Origin: SG8-40 sp963792855 | Lineage (GTDB): Bacteria > Pseudomonadota > Gammaproteobacteria > Burkholderiales > Eutrophovitaceae | Reading direction: 5' to 3' | Assembly (NCBI GenBank): GCA_963792855.1 | Contig: CAWBXZ010000006.1 | Coordinates: 62,001-126,000 of the forward strand | DNA length: 64,000 nt | Shown here: positions 41,947 through 51,120 of the stretch, one piece after another | Layout of the letters: each line of letters opens with the position of its first letter | Position numbering within the stretch: position 1 is the stretch's first letter | The notes under the pieces: model-generated | Database searches by the model: none | Told to the model about the DNA's origin: nothing | What the model saw: the letters and a program-made list of their open reading frames with translations, nothing else | Made by a program: the position numbers and the translations under genes

Positions 41947-44127
41947 ATGCAGCATAAAAACTCAGCGCAGAAGAAGTTACTGTGCATAGCCTTGCTGTTG
42001 AGCATGTTTTCGCAGTTCGGGTATGCGCAGGAACTCGGGCTGAAAATGCAACAGGAGTTGTTGCCGCCGAGGCAGGCAGGTGAAGAGTCGCCCTTGTTCA
42101 TCGATGCCGACAGAATTCGTGGAAGGCAGGACCGCGAAATCGAGGCGTTGGGGAGCGTGCGCCTGCGGCGAACCGGCGAGGCCATTTTCGCCGATCGGCT
42201 TCGTTATGTCTTCGCGGATCGTGAGGTTACAGCGAGCGGAAATCTGCGATTTGAAAGGGATGGCGTCGTTGTCACCGGTCAGGGGCTGCGTTACAGCCTG
42301 GCGGATTCAACGGGGGAGATGGAGCAGGTCGAGTATTTCCTGCTCGAGGCCGGTGCACGCGGTGAAGCCAGCCGCCTGATTGCACGGGATCGCAACACAG
42401 CCCGGGTAGAAGGCGCCACCTACACAAATTGTGAAGTGGGCAATGACGACTGGTACCTGCGGGCCAGGACGATCGATCTCGACCGTACGCGCGATCTTGG
42501 CGTGGCGCGGGATGCATCGGTGGTTTTCAAAGGCGTGCCGATTCTGTATTCACCCTACCTGGACTTTTCGTTGAGCGGCAGCCGCAAGAGCGGTTTCCTG
42601 CCACCAGCGATCGGGCAAACGGCGCAGAGCGGTACCGAAATGACCCTGCCCTACTATTTCAATCTGGCGCCAAATTATGATGCGACGCTGTCACCGCGTT
42701 ATATGTCGCGGCGCGGCGCGCAGCTCGGTGGCGAGCTTCGTTACCTGGAGAAAAACCTGAGCGGAGACGTACGCGCGCAATACATGGACAACGATCGAAT
42801 ACGCGAGGATTCCCGCTACGCGTACGCGCTGCGACACAACCAGCGATTTGGAGATAGAACGACGGGCTACGTGAACGTGATCGGCGTCTCCGATGACTTC
42901 TACTTCACCGATCTGAGCAACCAGATCGCGGCGACGTCCCTGACCAACCTGCCGCGCGAGGCCGGGGCGGAATATAACGGGGACTGGTGGAACCTGGCAG
43001 CTCGCGTCCAGGATTTCCAGACACTTCAGGATCCGCTTGCGCCGGTTACCCCGCCCTACGCTCGTCTGCCGCAAATCACGCTCACGGGCGGGCGCCCGAC
43101 GCCGGTAGGGCTCGACGTGAATTTGCAGGGAGAACTGGTCGATTTCGAGCATCCATACCTGGTTAGCGCTCGCCGCGATACGCTGTATCCGAACATCAGT
43201 CTGCCGTTGCGTAACTCGTTCCTGTACGTAACGCCCAATATTGGCTATCACTATACCCGCTACACATATGACTCGGATACGCAGCCTGGCCAGACGCGCG
43301 AGTTACCGATTTTCAGCCTGGACAGCGGCGTTGTTCTCGAGCGCGATACGGGTATGTTTGGCAAGCAGGTCATCCAGACGCTGGAACCGCGTCTGTACTA
43401 TGTGTATATCCCCTATGAAGATCAGGATGCCATACCGATCTTTGACACCGCCGAGGCTGACTTCAACCTGGCGCAGATATTTACCTGGAACCAGTTTTCC
43501 GGCGGCGACCGGATAAATGATGCCGATCAGTTAACTGGTGCGGTGACCAGCAGGCTGATCGATCCGCGTACAGGGGACGAGCGTATGCGTTTTGTCGTTG
43601 CCCAGCGCTATTACTTTTCTGATCAACGCGTCACGTTGGACTCGCCGCCGCGTGACGCCAACCGCACCGATTTGCTGTTGGGCGCGGGCGGGATGATAAC
43701 GGCGGCCTGGAAATTCGATTCGCTGTTCCAGTACGGCACAATCGATGATCAGTTTGAGCGCACGAACATAGCGCTGCAGTATCGCCCGGAAGCCGGAAAG
43801 GTGGCGAACATGGCATACCGCTTTACGCGCGAACAGCAGGAGCAAATCGACCTGTCGGCACAATGGCCCCTGACCGCGAAATGGTCGGGACTGGCGCGCT
43901 GGAACTATTCGCTGGAGTTTGACAAGATCCTCGAGGGGCTGGTCGGGCTCGAGTACAATGCCGGCTGCTGGACGACGCGCCTGGTGGCGCATCACTTCGT
44001 GACCAGTGTCGATGACTACGCGAGTTCGTTCTTCCTGCAACTGGAACTCAACGGAGTGTCGTCCCTCGGGCTTAACCCGCTTGACACGCTAAGATCGAAC
44101 ATCAGCGGCTATACGAAATCAAACTAG
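41947..44127 (+). CDS. lptD: LPS-assembly protein LptD
   Basis: Outer-membrane protein that inserts lipopolysaccharide into the outer leaflet. A signal peptide spans residues 1-27. An N-terminal OstA/LptA-like beta-jellyroll domain (about 48-150, FIDADRIRGRQDREIEALG) is followed by a large beta barrel containing ILYSPYLDFSLSGSRKSGFL. The 726 residues are within the family range. The mature chain has only two cysteines (in YTNCEVG and NAGCWTT), whereas E. coli has four. A single N-domain to barrel disulfide is still possible. The chaperone gene surA lies downstream, the normal order. Confidence 0.96.
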   Translation: MQHKNSAQKKLLCIALLLSMFSQFGYAQELGLKMQQELLPPRQAGEESPLFIDADRIRGRQDREIEALGSVRLRRTGEAIFADRLRYVFADREVTASGNLRFERDGVVVTGQGLRYSLADSTGEMEQVEYFLLEAGARGEASRLIARDRNTARVEGATYTNCEVGNDDWYLRARTIDLDRTRDLGVARDASVVFKGVPILYSPYLDFSLSGSRKSGFLPPAIGQTAQSGTEMTLPYYFNLAPNYDATLSPRYMSRRGAQLGGELRYLEKNLSGDVRAQYMDNDRIREDSRYAYALRHNQRFGDRTTGYVNVIGVSDDFYFTDLSNQIAATSLTNLPREAGAEYNGDWWNLAARVQDFQTLQDPLAPVTPPYARLPQITLTGGRPTPVGLDVNLQGELVDFEHPYLVSARRDTLYPNISLPLRNSFLYVTPNIGYHYTRYTYDSDTQPGQTRELPIFSLDSGVVLERDTGMFGKQVIQTLEPRLYYVYIPYEDQDAIPIFDTAEADFNLAQIFTWNQFSGGDRINDADQLTGAVTSRLIDPRTGDERMRFVVAQRYYFSDQRVTLDSPPRDANRTDLLLGAGGMITAAWKFDSLFQYGTIDDQFERTNIALQYRPEAGKVANMAYRFTREQQEQIDLSAQWPLTAKWSGLARWNYSLEFDKILEGLVGLEYNAGCWTTRLVAHHFVTSVDDYASSFFLQLELNGVSSLGLNPLDTLRSNISGYTKSN

Positions 44128-44237
44128 CGGTGGCGTCGTGGCAACACGCGGAGGCCTTCGCCACTGGAACATTTGCGGCAATTTCGCGTCTACTCCCCTT
44201 GAGCTCACTTAATCGTGTTTTTTCCCTATACCAACTC

Positions 44238-45557
44238 ATGAAGCGTATCTGGTTATTTGCCGTATTGACGATGGTTGTCGCGGGCGCGAGTGCCCAGGCG
44301 GATGGCGATGACGCCGGTTCGAAGGACATACTGCTCGACCGTGTTGTCGCACTGGTAAACGATTCGGTTATTACCCGTTTGGAACTGGACGCAGAGGTGC
44401 AGTTCGCAGTCGTTCAGCTGGGCCGTCAGGGAACGCCGTTGCCGGAGCAGTCGACGCTCGAGCGTCAGGTACTGGAGCGCATGATCACATCGCGCATTCT
44501 GGAGCAGGAGGCCCGTGCGACGGGAATACGCATCAGTGACGGACAACTCAACCAGGCGCTTGAGAGGATGGCGGCCGAGAACAACATGACGCGCGACCAG
44601 TTTCGTGACGCAATGGAATCCGATGGCATCAGCTACACCCGATTCCGCGAAAGGATCCGCGGAGAAATCGAGATCGCACGGCTCAAGGAGCGAGAGGTCG
44701 ACAACAAGGTCAGCATCAGCGAAGCGGAAATTGACAGTTACATCCGCAATGAGGCAGCCAGAGGCTTGAAAGACAGGGACGAGGAGTATTCAGTCGCGCA
44801 TATTCTGGTGCTCATTCCCGAAGGTGCGAGTGCTGACGAAATTCGTGTCAAACGGGAGGTGGCGGACAAGGCCATCGCCAGCCTCAAGAGCGGCGCGGAT
44901 TTCCGCCAGTTGGCGGCAAGTGTATCGGATGCGGCCGATGCACTGGAGGGCGGTATGCTGGGCTGGCGGACTGCTTCACGCCTTCCCGAGCTGTTTCTGG
45001 ACGCGGTATCGGACATGCGCATCGGCGCGGTGAGCGACGTTTTGCGCAGCGCCAACGGCTTTCACATCGTCAAGCTTGTCGACAAGCGGGGTAGCGACAC
45101 TCCGATTATTGTCCAACAGACGCATGCACAGCACATCCTGATCAGGCTTAATGAAATCGTCTCGGAGGATGACGCGCTTCAGCGCCTGAAAGACCTGAAG
45201 CGACGCCTCGAATTGGGTGACGAGGACTTCAGCGAACTCGCCAGGCTGCACTCCGATGACGCCAGTGCCGCCAAGGGCGGTGACTTGGGTTGGGTGTCAC
45301 CGGGCGAAACGGTGCCCGAGTTCGAGCGGGCAATGGATGCATTGCAACCGGGACAGGTGAGTGATCCGGTCCGGTCGCCCTTCGGATTCCATTTGATCAA
45401 GGTTCTCGAGCGCCGCGACGAGGATTTGTCGGAGGAGCGCCAGCGCGTCATGGCACGCCAGGCAATCCGGCTGCGAAAATCCGACCTGGCCTACCAGGAT
45501 TGGGTCAGGCAACAACGCGACAAGGCCTATGTCGAATACCGGCTCGAGGAGGGCTGA
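44238..45557 (+). CDS. surA: periplasmic chaperone / peptidyl-prolyl isomerase SurA
   Basis: Folds outer-membrane proteins, LptD being a prime client. ATG 44238 begins a clear signal peptide (MKRIWLFAVLTMVVAGASA). The SurA N-domain starts DRVVALVNDSVITRLELD. Two parvulin domains follow, marked by EYSVAHILVLIPEG and THAQHILIRLNE with later GGDLGWVSPGETVPEFE. Length is 439 residues. The frame is open for 36 codons upstream, but these would hide the signal peptide. No strong ribosome site is visible. rsmA follows directly, while pdxA, often in between, is missing. Confidence 0.96.
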   Translation: MKRIWLFAVLTMVVAGASAQADGDDAGSKDILLDRVVALVNDSVITRLELDAEVQFAVVQLGRQGTPLPEQSTLERQVLERMITSRILEQEARATGIRISDGQLNQALERMAAENNMTRDQFRDAMESDGISYTRFRERIRGEIEIARLKEREVDNKVSISEAEIDSYIRNEAARGLKDRDEEYSVAHILVLIPEGASADEIRVKREVADKAIASLKSGADFRQLAASVSDAADALEGGMLGWRTASRLPELFLDAVSDMRIGAVSDVLRSANGFHIVKLVDKRGSDTPIIVQQTHAQHILIRLNEIVSEDDALQRLKDLKRRLELGDEDFSELARLHSDDASAAKGGDLGWVSPGETVPEFERAMDALQPGQVSDPVRSPFGFHLIKVLERRDEDLSEERQRVMARQAIRLRKSDLAYQDWVRQQRDKAYVEYRLEEG

Positions 45558-45596
45558 CCCGCCGGTCTCTCGCCGAATGACCAGGACGCAGATGCG

Positions 45597-46379
45597 ATGA
45601 TGCATCGCGCGCGCCGTCGCTTCAGTCAGAATTTTCTGGTTGACCGTTCGTACATTGACCGGATCGTTCGGTCCATTGCCCCATGCCGCGATGACCATAT
45701 CGTGGAAATTGGTCCGGGATTGGGGGCGTTGACCGAGCCGTTACTGGACGCAGCAGGACGAATCGATGCGATCGAGGTTGACCGGGATGCGGCCGCCACA
45801 CTTGAGGAGCGTTTTTCGGGACGGCCTCTGACGGTTCATTGCGCAGACTTTCTGGACTTCGACCTGGCGACACTCGGTAACGGGCTGCGCGTGGTCGGCA
45901 ATCTGCCTTACCACATCTCGACCCCCATCCTTTTCGCAGTCGACCGGTATCAGGATCGCGTCAGCGATTGCCATTTCATGCTCCAGAAAGAAGTTGTTGA
46001 CCGCATGATTGCGGTCCCGGCGAGCGCCGACTACGGCAGGCTGAGCGTGATGCTGCAGTGCCGTTGGCACATCGAACGTTTGTTCAATGTGCCGCCCACG
46101 GTGTTTCGTCCGCAGCCCAAGGTCTGGTCATCGGTAGTGCGCCTGCAGCCTTCCCGGACGGTCGACATTGTCGACGCTGCCCTCTTTTACCGTATTGTCG
46201 AGGCGGCGTTTTCGAAGCGGCGCAAAACGCTACGCAACGCGCTGCGCCAGATTCTGACGCCGGCGGATTTCGAGGTGTCCGGCATCGATCCCGGCCGACG
46301 GGGCGAGACGCTGTCAGTCGCCGAATTTGCAGCGCTTGCCAACCATGCCGGCGAACGCCTCAGTGCTTCTTCTGTATGA
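45597..46379 (+). CDS. rsmA: 16S rRNA dimethyladenosine transferase
   Basis: Dimethylates A1518 and A1519 of 16S rRNA late in 30S assembly. It starts RRRFSQNFLVD. The SAM-binding motif I is EIGPGLGALTEPLL, the acidic motif II residue is in IEVDRD, and the catalytic motif is NLPYHIS. The C-terminal FSKRRKTLRNAL is typical. The 260 residues are full length. Its last 20 bp overlap the end of the convergent gloA gene. The synonym is ksgA. Confidence 0.96.
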   Translation: MMHRARRRFSQNFLVDRSYIDRIVRSIAPCRDDHIVEIGPGLGALTEPLLDAAGRIDAIEVDRDAAATLEERFSGRPLTVHCADFLDFDLATLGNGLRVVGNLPYHISTPILFAVDRYQDRVSDCHFMLQKEVVDRMIAVPASADYGRLSVMLQCRWHIERLFNVPPTVFRPQPKVWSSVVRLQPSRTVDIVDAALFYRIVEAAFSKRRKTLRNALRQILTPADFEVSGIDPGRRGETLSVAEFAALANHAGERLSASSV

Positions 46380-46746
46380 ATTCGATCTTGTATCCATCGG
46401 GATCTTCGACGAAAGCGATCACGGTGGTGCCGTGTTTCATCGGGCCCGCTTCGCGTGTGACCTTGCCGCCGCGTTGTTTGACCGCATCGCACGCTTTGTA
46501 CGCGTCGTCGACTTCAACCGCGATATGGCCGTATCCGGTTCCAAGATCGTAGCTGGTCGTGTCCCAGTTGTGCGTCAGTTCCAGGACGGCTTCGTCGCTC
46601 TCTTCGCCGTAGCCGACGAAGGCGAGAGTGAATCGGCCGCTGGGGTAATCAGACTGCCTTAGCAAGCGCATCCCGAGGACCTCGGTATAGAACTCGACCG
46701 AGCGTTTCAGGTCGCCGACGCGCAGCATCGTGTGAAGAATTCGCAT
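46360..46746 (-). CDS. gloA: lactoylglutathione lyase (glyoxalase I)
   Basis: Isomerises the methylglyoxal-glutathione hemithioacetal to S-lactoylglutathione. The 128 residues form a vicinal-oxygen-chelate fold with the four metal ligands visible: His5 in MRILHTML, Glu in EAVLELTHN, His in GTGYGHIAVEV and Glu in YKIEFIQ. The length is that of the Ni2+-type bacterial enzymes. It lies 11 bp downstream of the rubredoxin gene. Its 3' end overlaps the end of rsmA on the other strand. Confidence 0.95.
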   Translation of the reverse strand: MRILHTMLRVGDLKRSVEFYTEVLGMRLLRQSDYPSGRFTLAFVGYGEESDEAVLELTHNWDTTSYDLGTGYGHIAVEVDDAYKACDAVKQRGGKVTREAGPMKHGTTVIAFVEDPDGYKIEFIQKKH

Positions 46747-46757
46747 GTTCGATCCTG

Positions 46758-46946
46758 TCAGATTTCAACCAGTTCAAAGTCGTCCTTGCGCGCGCCACAC
46801 TCTGGACAGACCCAGTTGATCGGCACGTCTTCCCAGCGGGTGCCGGGCTGGATTCCTTCGTCAGGCACGCCCGCAGCCTCGTCATAAATGAAGCCGCAGA
46901 TAAGGCACATGTAGGTCTTGTATTCGGTCGTTTCAGTGGGAGTCAT
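46758..46946 (-). CDS. rubredoxin
   Basis: A 62-residue iron-sulfur protein with a single Fe(Cys)4 site. Ligands are in YMCLICGFIYDEAAG and WVCPECGARKDDFELVE. The conserved PGTRWEDVP loop lies between them. ATG 46946 gives a normal rubredoxin length with a short polar N-terminal extension. The frame is open ten codons further. It is divergent from thiD and probably shares a compact promoter region. It acts as a small electron carrier; its partner is unknown here. Confidence 0.95.
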   Translation of the reverse strand: MTPTETTEYKTYMCLICGFIYDEAAGVPDEGIQPGTRWEDVPINWVCPECGARKDDFELVEI

Positions 46947-46965
46947 GGTCTTGTTTCTTTTCGGA

Positions 46966-46979
46966 TAGAATTGCATTTT
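46966..46979 (+). promoter_or_regulatory. overlapping divergent -10 boxes for thiD and rubredoxin
   Basis: On the plus strand TAGAAT (46966-46971) would serve thiD with a leader of about 26 nt. On the minus strand TAAAAT (46979-46974) could serve the rubredoxin gene. The -35 regions are weak, so this is a moderate call. Confidence 0.4.
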
Positions 46980-47004
46980 AAATCAATCGCGCTTCTCCAT
47001 CTTC

Positions 47005-47841
47005 GTGGCAGACACACCGCCGATTGTCCTGTCCTTCGCGGCGAGTGATCCAAGCGGTGGCGCAGGAATGCAAGCCGACCTGATGACGCTTGCCAGTCTC
47101 GGCTGTCACCCCCTGAGCGTCATAACGGCGTTGACGGTTCAGGACACCATTGGCGTGGAGGACACGCTAGCAATCGACGCTGACTGGGTCGCTGATCAGG
47201 CGCGTTGCGTTCTCGAAGATGTGCCTGTCGGCGCATTCAAGGTAGGCCTGATTGGCAGCGTGGAAGTTGTTGCCGCCATTGCGGAGATCGTGGCCGATTA
47301 TCCCGAGGTGCCGCTGGTTCTCGATCCGGTACTGGCATCCGGCCGTGGCGACGAACTCGCGTCGGAAGACGTCATCGCCGCAATGTGCCAGCTGCTGCTT
47401 CCGCAAACGACCGTTCTTACCCCAAATAGCCACGAAGCAAGACGGCTGGCCACCGAGGACATTGACGAGACTGACGAACTGGCGCTGCATGAGTGTGCCG
47501 AAAAACTGCTGGGCATGGGCCCGGAGTATGTGCTCATTACCGGCACGCACGAGAATACGCTGGAGGTCACCAATTCGCTATACGCGATGAGCGGGCTGGT
47601 GCGCAGTGATCGCTGGCAGCGTTTGCCAGGTTCGTTCCATGGATCCGGGTGTACTCTGGCCGCTGCCATAGCGGCGAATATCGCCCACGGGCTCGATATT
47701 CCCAAAGCGGTGCGCAGCGCTCAGGAATACACATGGCAGACGCTCAGATTTGGATACCGGGCGGGCATGGGGCAACTCGTTCCGGACCGGTTTTTCTGGG
47801 CGCGCGACGACGAGGAAACCGATGAAGCGCAGCCGGATTAG
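47005..47841 (+). CDS. thiD: hydroxymethylpyrimidine/phosphomethylpyrimidine kinase
   Basis: Ribokinase-like enzyme that phosphorylates HMP and HMP-P for thiamine synthesis and salvage. It has SFAASDPSGGAGMQADLMTL at the N-terminus, LTPNSHEARRL in the middle and the catalytic/anion-hole motif LPGSFHGSGCTLAAAIAAN near residue 210. The start is GTG 47005. The last 20 bp overlap the thiE start, implying coupling. A C-terminal tail of about 20 acidic residues is present. Confidence 0.95.
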   Translation: MADTPPIVLSFAASDPSGGAGMQADLMTLASLGCHPLSVITALTVQDTIGVEDTLAIDADWVADQARCVLEDVPVGAFKVGLIGSVEVVAAIAEIVADYPEVPLVLDPVLASGRGDELASEDVIAAMCQLLLPQTTVLTPNSHEARRLATEDIDETDELALHECAEKLLGMGPEYVLITGTHENTLEVTNSLYAMSGLVRSDRWQRLPGSFHGSGCTLAAAIAANIAHGLDIPKAVRSAQEYTWQTLRFGYRAGMGQLVPDRFFWARDDEETDEAQPD

Positions 47842-48470
47842 TGGAATCTACGCAATCACGCCGGAAATGCAATACACCGCGGGGCTGATCGAAAAAGTAA
47901 ATGCGGCGATCGCGGCCGGTGTCCGGCTTTTTCAGTATCGAAACAAATCGGCCTCGGGCCAATTGCGTCGCGAGCAATGCAATGCATTGCTGGGAATAGT
48001 AAAGGACTCCGGCGGCACGTTGATTGTCAACGACGATTGTGGGTTGGCATTGGATGTCGGCGCCGATGGCGTTCATCTGGGAATCGATGACGGATCGGTT
48101 GAAGATAGCCCGTTCGTTGCTGGGCTCGCAGCGTATTATCGGCGTGTCCTGTTACAACGATTTCGACAGGGCGTGTCAACTGCAGGCGATCGGGGCAGAC
48201 TACGTTGCGTTCGGAAGTTTTTTTCCGTCGCGGATCAAACCTGCCGCGGTGACGGCTCCGGTCGATCTACTGTCGCGGGCAAAATCGCGGTTACATGTGC
48301 CGGTAGTTGCCATTGGCGGCATCGACGAGAATAATGCGCCGGCGCTGGTCAAGGCCGGTGCTGACGCGGTTGCAGTTCTAAGCTCGCTTTTTAGTGGCGA
48401 TGACGTTGAGGATCGGGCGCGCCGATTATGGCGTGCGATCGCAAGCGAAGAAACCGAATTTCAATCATAG
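47822..48470 (+). pseudogene. thiE: thiamine-phosphate synthase, with an apparent mid-gene frameshift
   Basis: ThiE joins HMP-PP and thiazole phosphate. From ATG 47822 the first half reads normally (SRISGIYAITPE, GVRLFQYRNKS, LIVNDDCGLALDVGADGVHL) up to IDDGSVED, then leaves frame. The second half continues in the +1 frame with ARSLLGSQRIIGVSCYND, FGSFFPSRIKPAA and VAIGGIDENNAP to the stop. Removing one base from GAAGATA (48101-48107) joins the halves into a full-length protein of about 215 residues with no residue missing. Either a sequence error or a real inactivating mutation is possible. If real, thiamine would have to be salvaged or ThiE supplied from elsewhere. Confidence 0.85.
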
Positions 48471-48479
48471 GATCAAGGC

Positions 48480-49763
48480 ATGTCCGGCACCAACCAGCAG
48501 GCATTCGATAGAGCCGTCCAGTTGATTCCCGGCGGAGTCAATTCACCGGTCCGCGCGTTTGGTGCGGTCGGCGGCGTTCCGCCCACCATAGCAAGTGGAT
48601 CAGGTGCGCGCATTCGCGATGTCGAGGGGAAGGAATACATTGATTATGTCGGCTCGTGGGGGCCGCTGATCCTTGGCCATGCGCACCCGGAAGTAGTGGA
48701 CGCGGTGCAGGCCGCTGCTCGTCGCGGGCTGAGTTTCGGCGCACCGACGGAATCCGAGATCGAAATGGCGGAATTGATTACCGGCACGTTGCCCTCGATC
48801 GAACAGGTGCGTCTGGTCAGCTCCGGTACCGAGGCAACAATGACGGCCATACGGCTTGCCCGTGGTTTCACCGGCCGCTCGAAGATCGTGAAATTCGAAG
48901 GTTGTTATCACGGGCATGCGGATGCGCTGCTCGTCAAGGCGGGTTCCGGTGCGCTGACGCTGGGCCAGCCCAGTTCGGCAGGTGTCCCGCCGGAAGTCAC
49001 CGCCCACACGCTGGTGCTCGACTACAACGATAGTGAAATGCTGGAGACGCTATTCCGCAACCACGGCGCTGAGATTGCAGCGGTAATCGTAGAGCCCATC
49101 GCGGGCAACATGAACTTCGTCAAGGCGCATCCGGAATTCTTGCAGACGATGCGTGCGCTCTGTACCCATCACGGCAGCGTATTGATCTTCGACGAGGTGA
49201 TGACCGGCTTCAGGGTGGGTTTAAGGGGCGCACAAGGTCTTTACGGCATCACGCCTGACGTGACGACGCTGGGGAAGGTTATCGGAGGCGGTATGCCGGT
49301 TGGTGCGTTCGGTGGCCGCCGCGACATCATGCAGCAGATTGCGCCGCTTGGGCCCGTGTATCAGGCGGGGACCTTGTCGGGTAATCCGGTTGCCGTCGCC
49401 GCCGGGCTGGCAACCCTGAAGCTGGTGAGCGCACCAGGGTTTTTCGACAAGCTTTCAGCCAGGACGACGCAGCTTGCAGAGGGATTGTCCCAGGTGGCAC
49501 GTGAAGCCAATCAGCCGTTCAGTACCCAGTCGGCCGGCGGCATGTTCGGTTTCTATTTCCGTTCGCAGGCTCCACGCACGTTTGCCGAGGTCATGGAGTC
49601 CGATCGCGACAGGTTCAACCATTTCTTCCATGCCATGCTCGACCTTGGCGTGTCCATGGCGCCCTCGGCGTTCGAGGCAGGTTTCGTTTCCTCAGCGCAC
49701 GGGGATCGCGAGATTAGTCAGACACTTGATGCGGCCCGCACCGCGCTGAGCCAAATTTCGTAA
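48480..49763 (+). CDS. hemL: glutamate-1-semialdehyde 2,1-aminomutase
   Basis: PLP enzyme that forms 5-aminolevulinate in the C5 pathway. Landmarks: IPGGVNSPVRAFGAVGG, VSSGTEATMTAIRLARGFTG, KFEGCYHGHADALLVKAGSG, and the PLP lysine in TTLGKVIGGGMPVGAFGG (about residue 265). Length is 427 residues. It lies 9 bp after thiE, as in many betaproteobacteria. With hemB and hemF it covers three steps of haem synthesis in this window. Confidence 0.97.
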   Translation: MSGTNQQAFDRAVQLIPGGVNSPVRAFGAVGGVPPTIASGSGARIRDVEGKEYIDYVGSWGPLILGHAHPEVVDAVQAAARRGLSFGAPTESEIEMAELITGTLPSIEQVRLVSSGTEATMTAIRLARGFTGRSKIVKFEGCYHGHADALLVKAGSGALTLGQPSSAGVPPEVTAHTLVLDYNDSEMLETLFRNHGAEIAAVIVEPIAGNMNFVKAHPEFLQTMRALCTHHGSVLIFDEVMTGFRVGLRGAQGLYGITPDVTTLGKVIGGGMPVGAFGGRRDIMQQIAPLGPVYQAGTLSGNPVAVAAGLATLKLVSAPGFFDKLSARTTQLAEGLSQVAREANQPFSTQSAGGMFGFYFRSQAPRTFAEVMESDRDRFNHFFHAMLDLGVSMAPSAFEAGFVSSAHGDREISQTLDAARTALSQIS

Positions 49764-49776
49764 AGGCGGGCAGCAA

Positions 49777-50415
49777 TCAGCGCAGGCCGGAAATGTATTC
49801 GGCAAGCGCCTTGATTTCTTCGTCGCTGAGCCGCGATGCCACCATGCGCATCATGCTGTTTGCGTCGTTGTTGCGGTCGCCGGAGCGGAAAGCGCGCAGT
49901 TGCGCCGTGGTGTACTCGGAATGCTGCCCGGAAACGCGAGGGTAAACCGGCGGGATACCCGCGCCGTCAGGTGAGTGGCAGGCCGAGCACGCGGCAATTC
50001 CTTTGTCGGGCACGCCGCCTCGGTACAGTTTCTGGCCCGTGGTCGCCAGTTCCAGGCTCTTCGCCGAAGATTCTTTTGCCGGCTGTGCGGCGTAATAGGC
50101 GGCCAGATTGCGCATGTCGTCATCCGAAAGGTTGGCGACCATGCCGGCCATGATTGCATTGGCGCGGGCGCCGGATTTGAACTCGACCAGCTGCTTGTAG
50201 AGATATTGAGCATGTTGGCCAGCCAGATTGGGGTTCGCGCTCAGCGGGCTGTTGCCATCCGATCCATGGCAAACTGCGCACACCCGGTTGGCTATTTGCC
50301 GCCCTGCTTCGCTGTCGCCGAACTCGCCAGCACCTGATTTCGGGGCATTTGCGTCCGCGCCCAAAGCCGCTACAGGTATAGCCAATGACAATAATATCGA
50401 GATGAACCGCATCAT
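49777..50415 (-). CDS. dihaem cytochrome c4
   Basis: A periplasmic or membrane-associated electron carrier of 212 residues formed of two similar cytochrome c domains. The signal peptide covers about residues 1-20. Haem sites are VCAVCHGSDGNSP and ACSACHSPDGAG, and each domain ends with a Met-containing segment (IMAGMVANLSDDDMRNLAAY and MMRMVASRLSDEEIKALAEY). It probably feeds a terminal oxidase. It is divergent from engB, a common arrangement. A TACAAT -10-like box lies in the 75-bp spacer. Confidence 0.93.
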   Translation of the reverse strand: MMRFISILLSLAIPVAALGADANAPKSGAGEFGDSEAGRQIANRVCAVCHGSDGNSPLSANPNLAGQHAQYLYKQLVEFKSGARANAIMAGMVANLSDDDMRNLAAYYAAQPAKESSAKSLELATTGQKLYRGGVPDKGIAACSACHSPDGAGIPPVYPRVSGQHSEYTTAQLRAFRSGDRNNDANSMMRMVASRLSDEEIKALAEYISGLR

Positions 50416-50490
50416 CAGTGCAAACTCCCAAGATGGTTTCGGGCCTTTCCGGGGCCACGTTCAACCTGTAATTGTAGCCGAAGCACCCCG

Positions 50491-51090
50491 ATGACTTGTT
50501 TATTGCATAAGGCGGCGTTCCAGCAATCCGCGGAAAAGCTGAACCAATTGCCGGTGGACAGCATTTGCGAGGTCGCTTTTGCGGGCCGTTCCAATGCCGG
50601 CAAGTCGAGCGCGCTCAACGCGCTGACGGGCAGGCGCAGGCTTGCGCACGTCAGCAAGACACCGGGCCGCACGCGGCTGATCAATTTCTTTGCGGTGGGT
50701 CCCGGCAACTATCTGGTTGATCTTCCCGGCTACGGCTATGCGCAGGTGCCCGGGGATATGAAACGGCATTGGGCCCGCCTCCTGACCGGTTACCTGAACG
50801 AGCGGCAACAGATTCGCGGCCTGATCGTCGTAATGGACATTCGCCACCCGATGACACCGCTTGACTGCCAGTTACTGGATTGGTTTGCCGCGACCGGCAA
50901 ACCCGTGCACGTGCTGCTCACCAAAGCGGACAAACTGTCGCGGTCTCAGGCGGCCGCACAACTGAGAAAGACGCAAACACTGCTTCGCAAGGAATACGCG
51001 AAATGCACCGTGCAACTGTTCTCCAGCAGCAGCAAGCTGGGAATGGAGGATGCTCAGCAGATCATTTGCGACTGGTTCTCTGCCGGATAG
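50491..51090 (+). CDS. engB: ribosome biogenesis GTPase EngB (YsxC/YihA)
   Basis: A TRAFAC GTPase of 199 residues needed for 50S subunit maturation. G1 is FAGRSNAGKSSALNAL, G2 lies in KTPGRTRLINFF, G3 is LVDLPGYGYAQVP and G4 is LLTKADKLSR. G5 (SSSSKLG) is near the C-terminus. hemB lies downstream after a 227-bp leader region. Confidence 0.96.
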   Translation: MTCLLHKAAFQQSAEKLNQLPVDSICEVAFAGRSNAGKSSALNALTGRRRLAHVSKTPGRTRLINFFAVGPGNYLVDLPGYGYAQVPGDMKRHWARLLTGYLNERQQIRGLIVVMDIRHPMTPLDCQLLDWFAATGKPVHVLLTKADKLSRSQAAAQLRKTQTLLRKEYAKCTVQLFSSSSKLGMEDAQQIICDWFSAG

Positions 51091-51120
51091 TAGTGGGGAG
51101 CTGTCAAAAAAGGACCCCGG

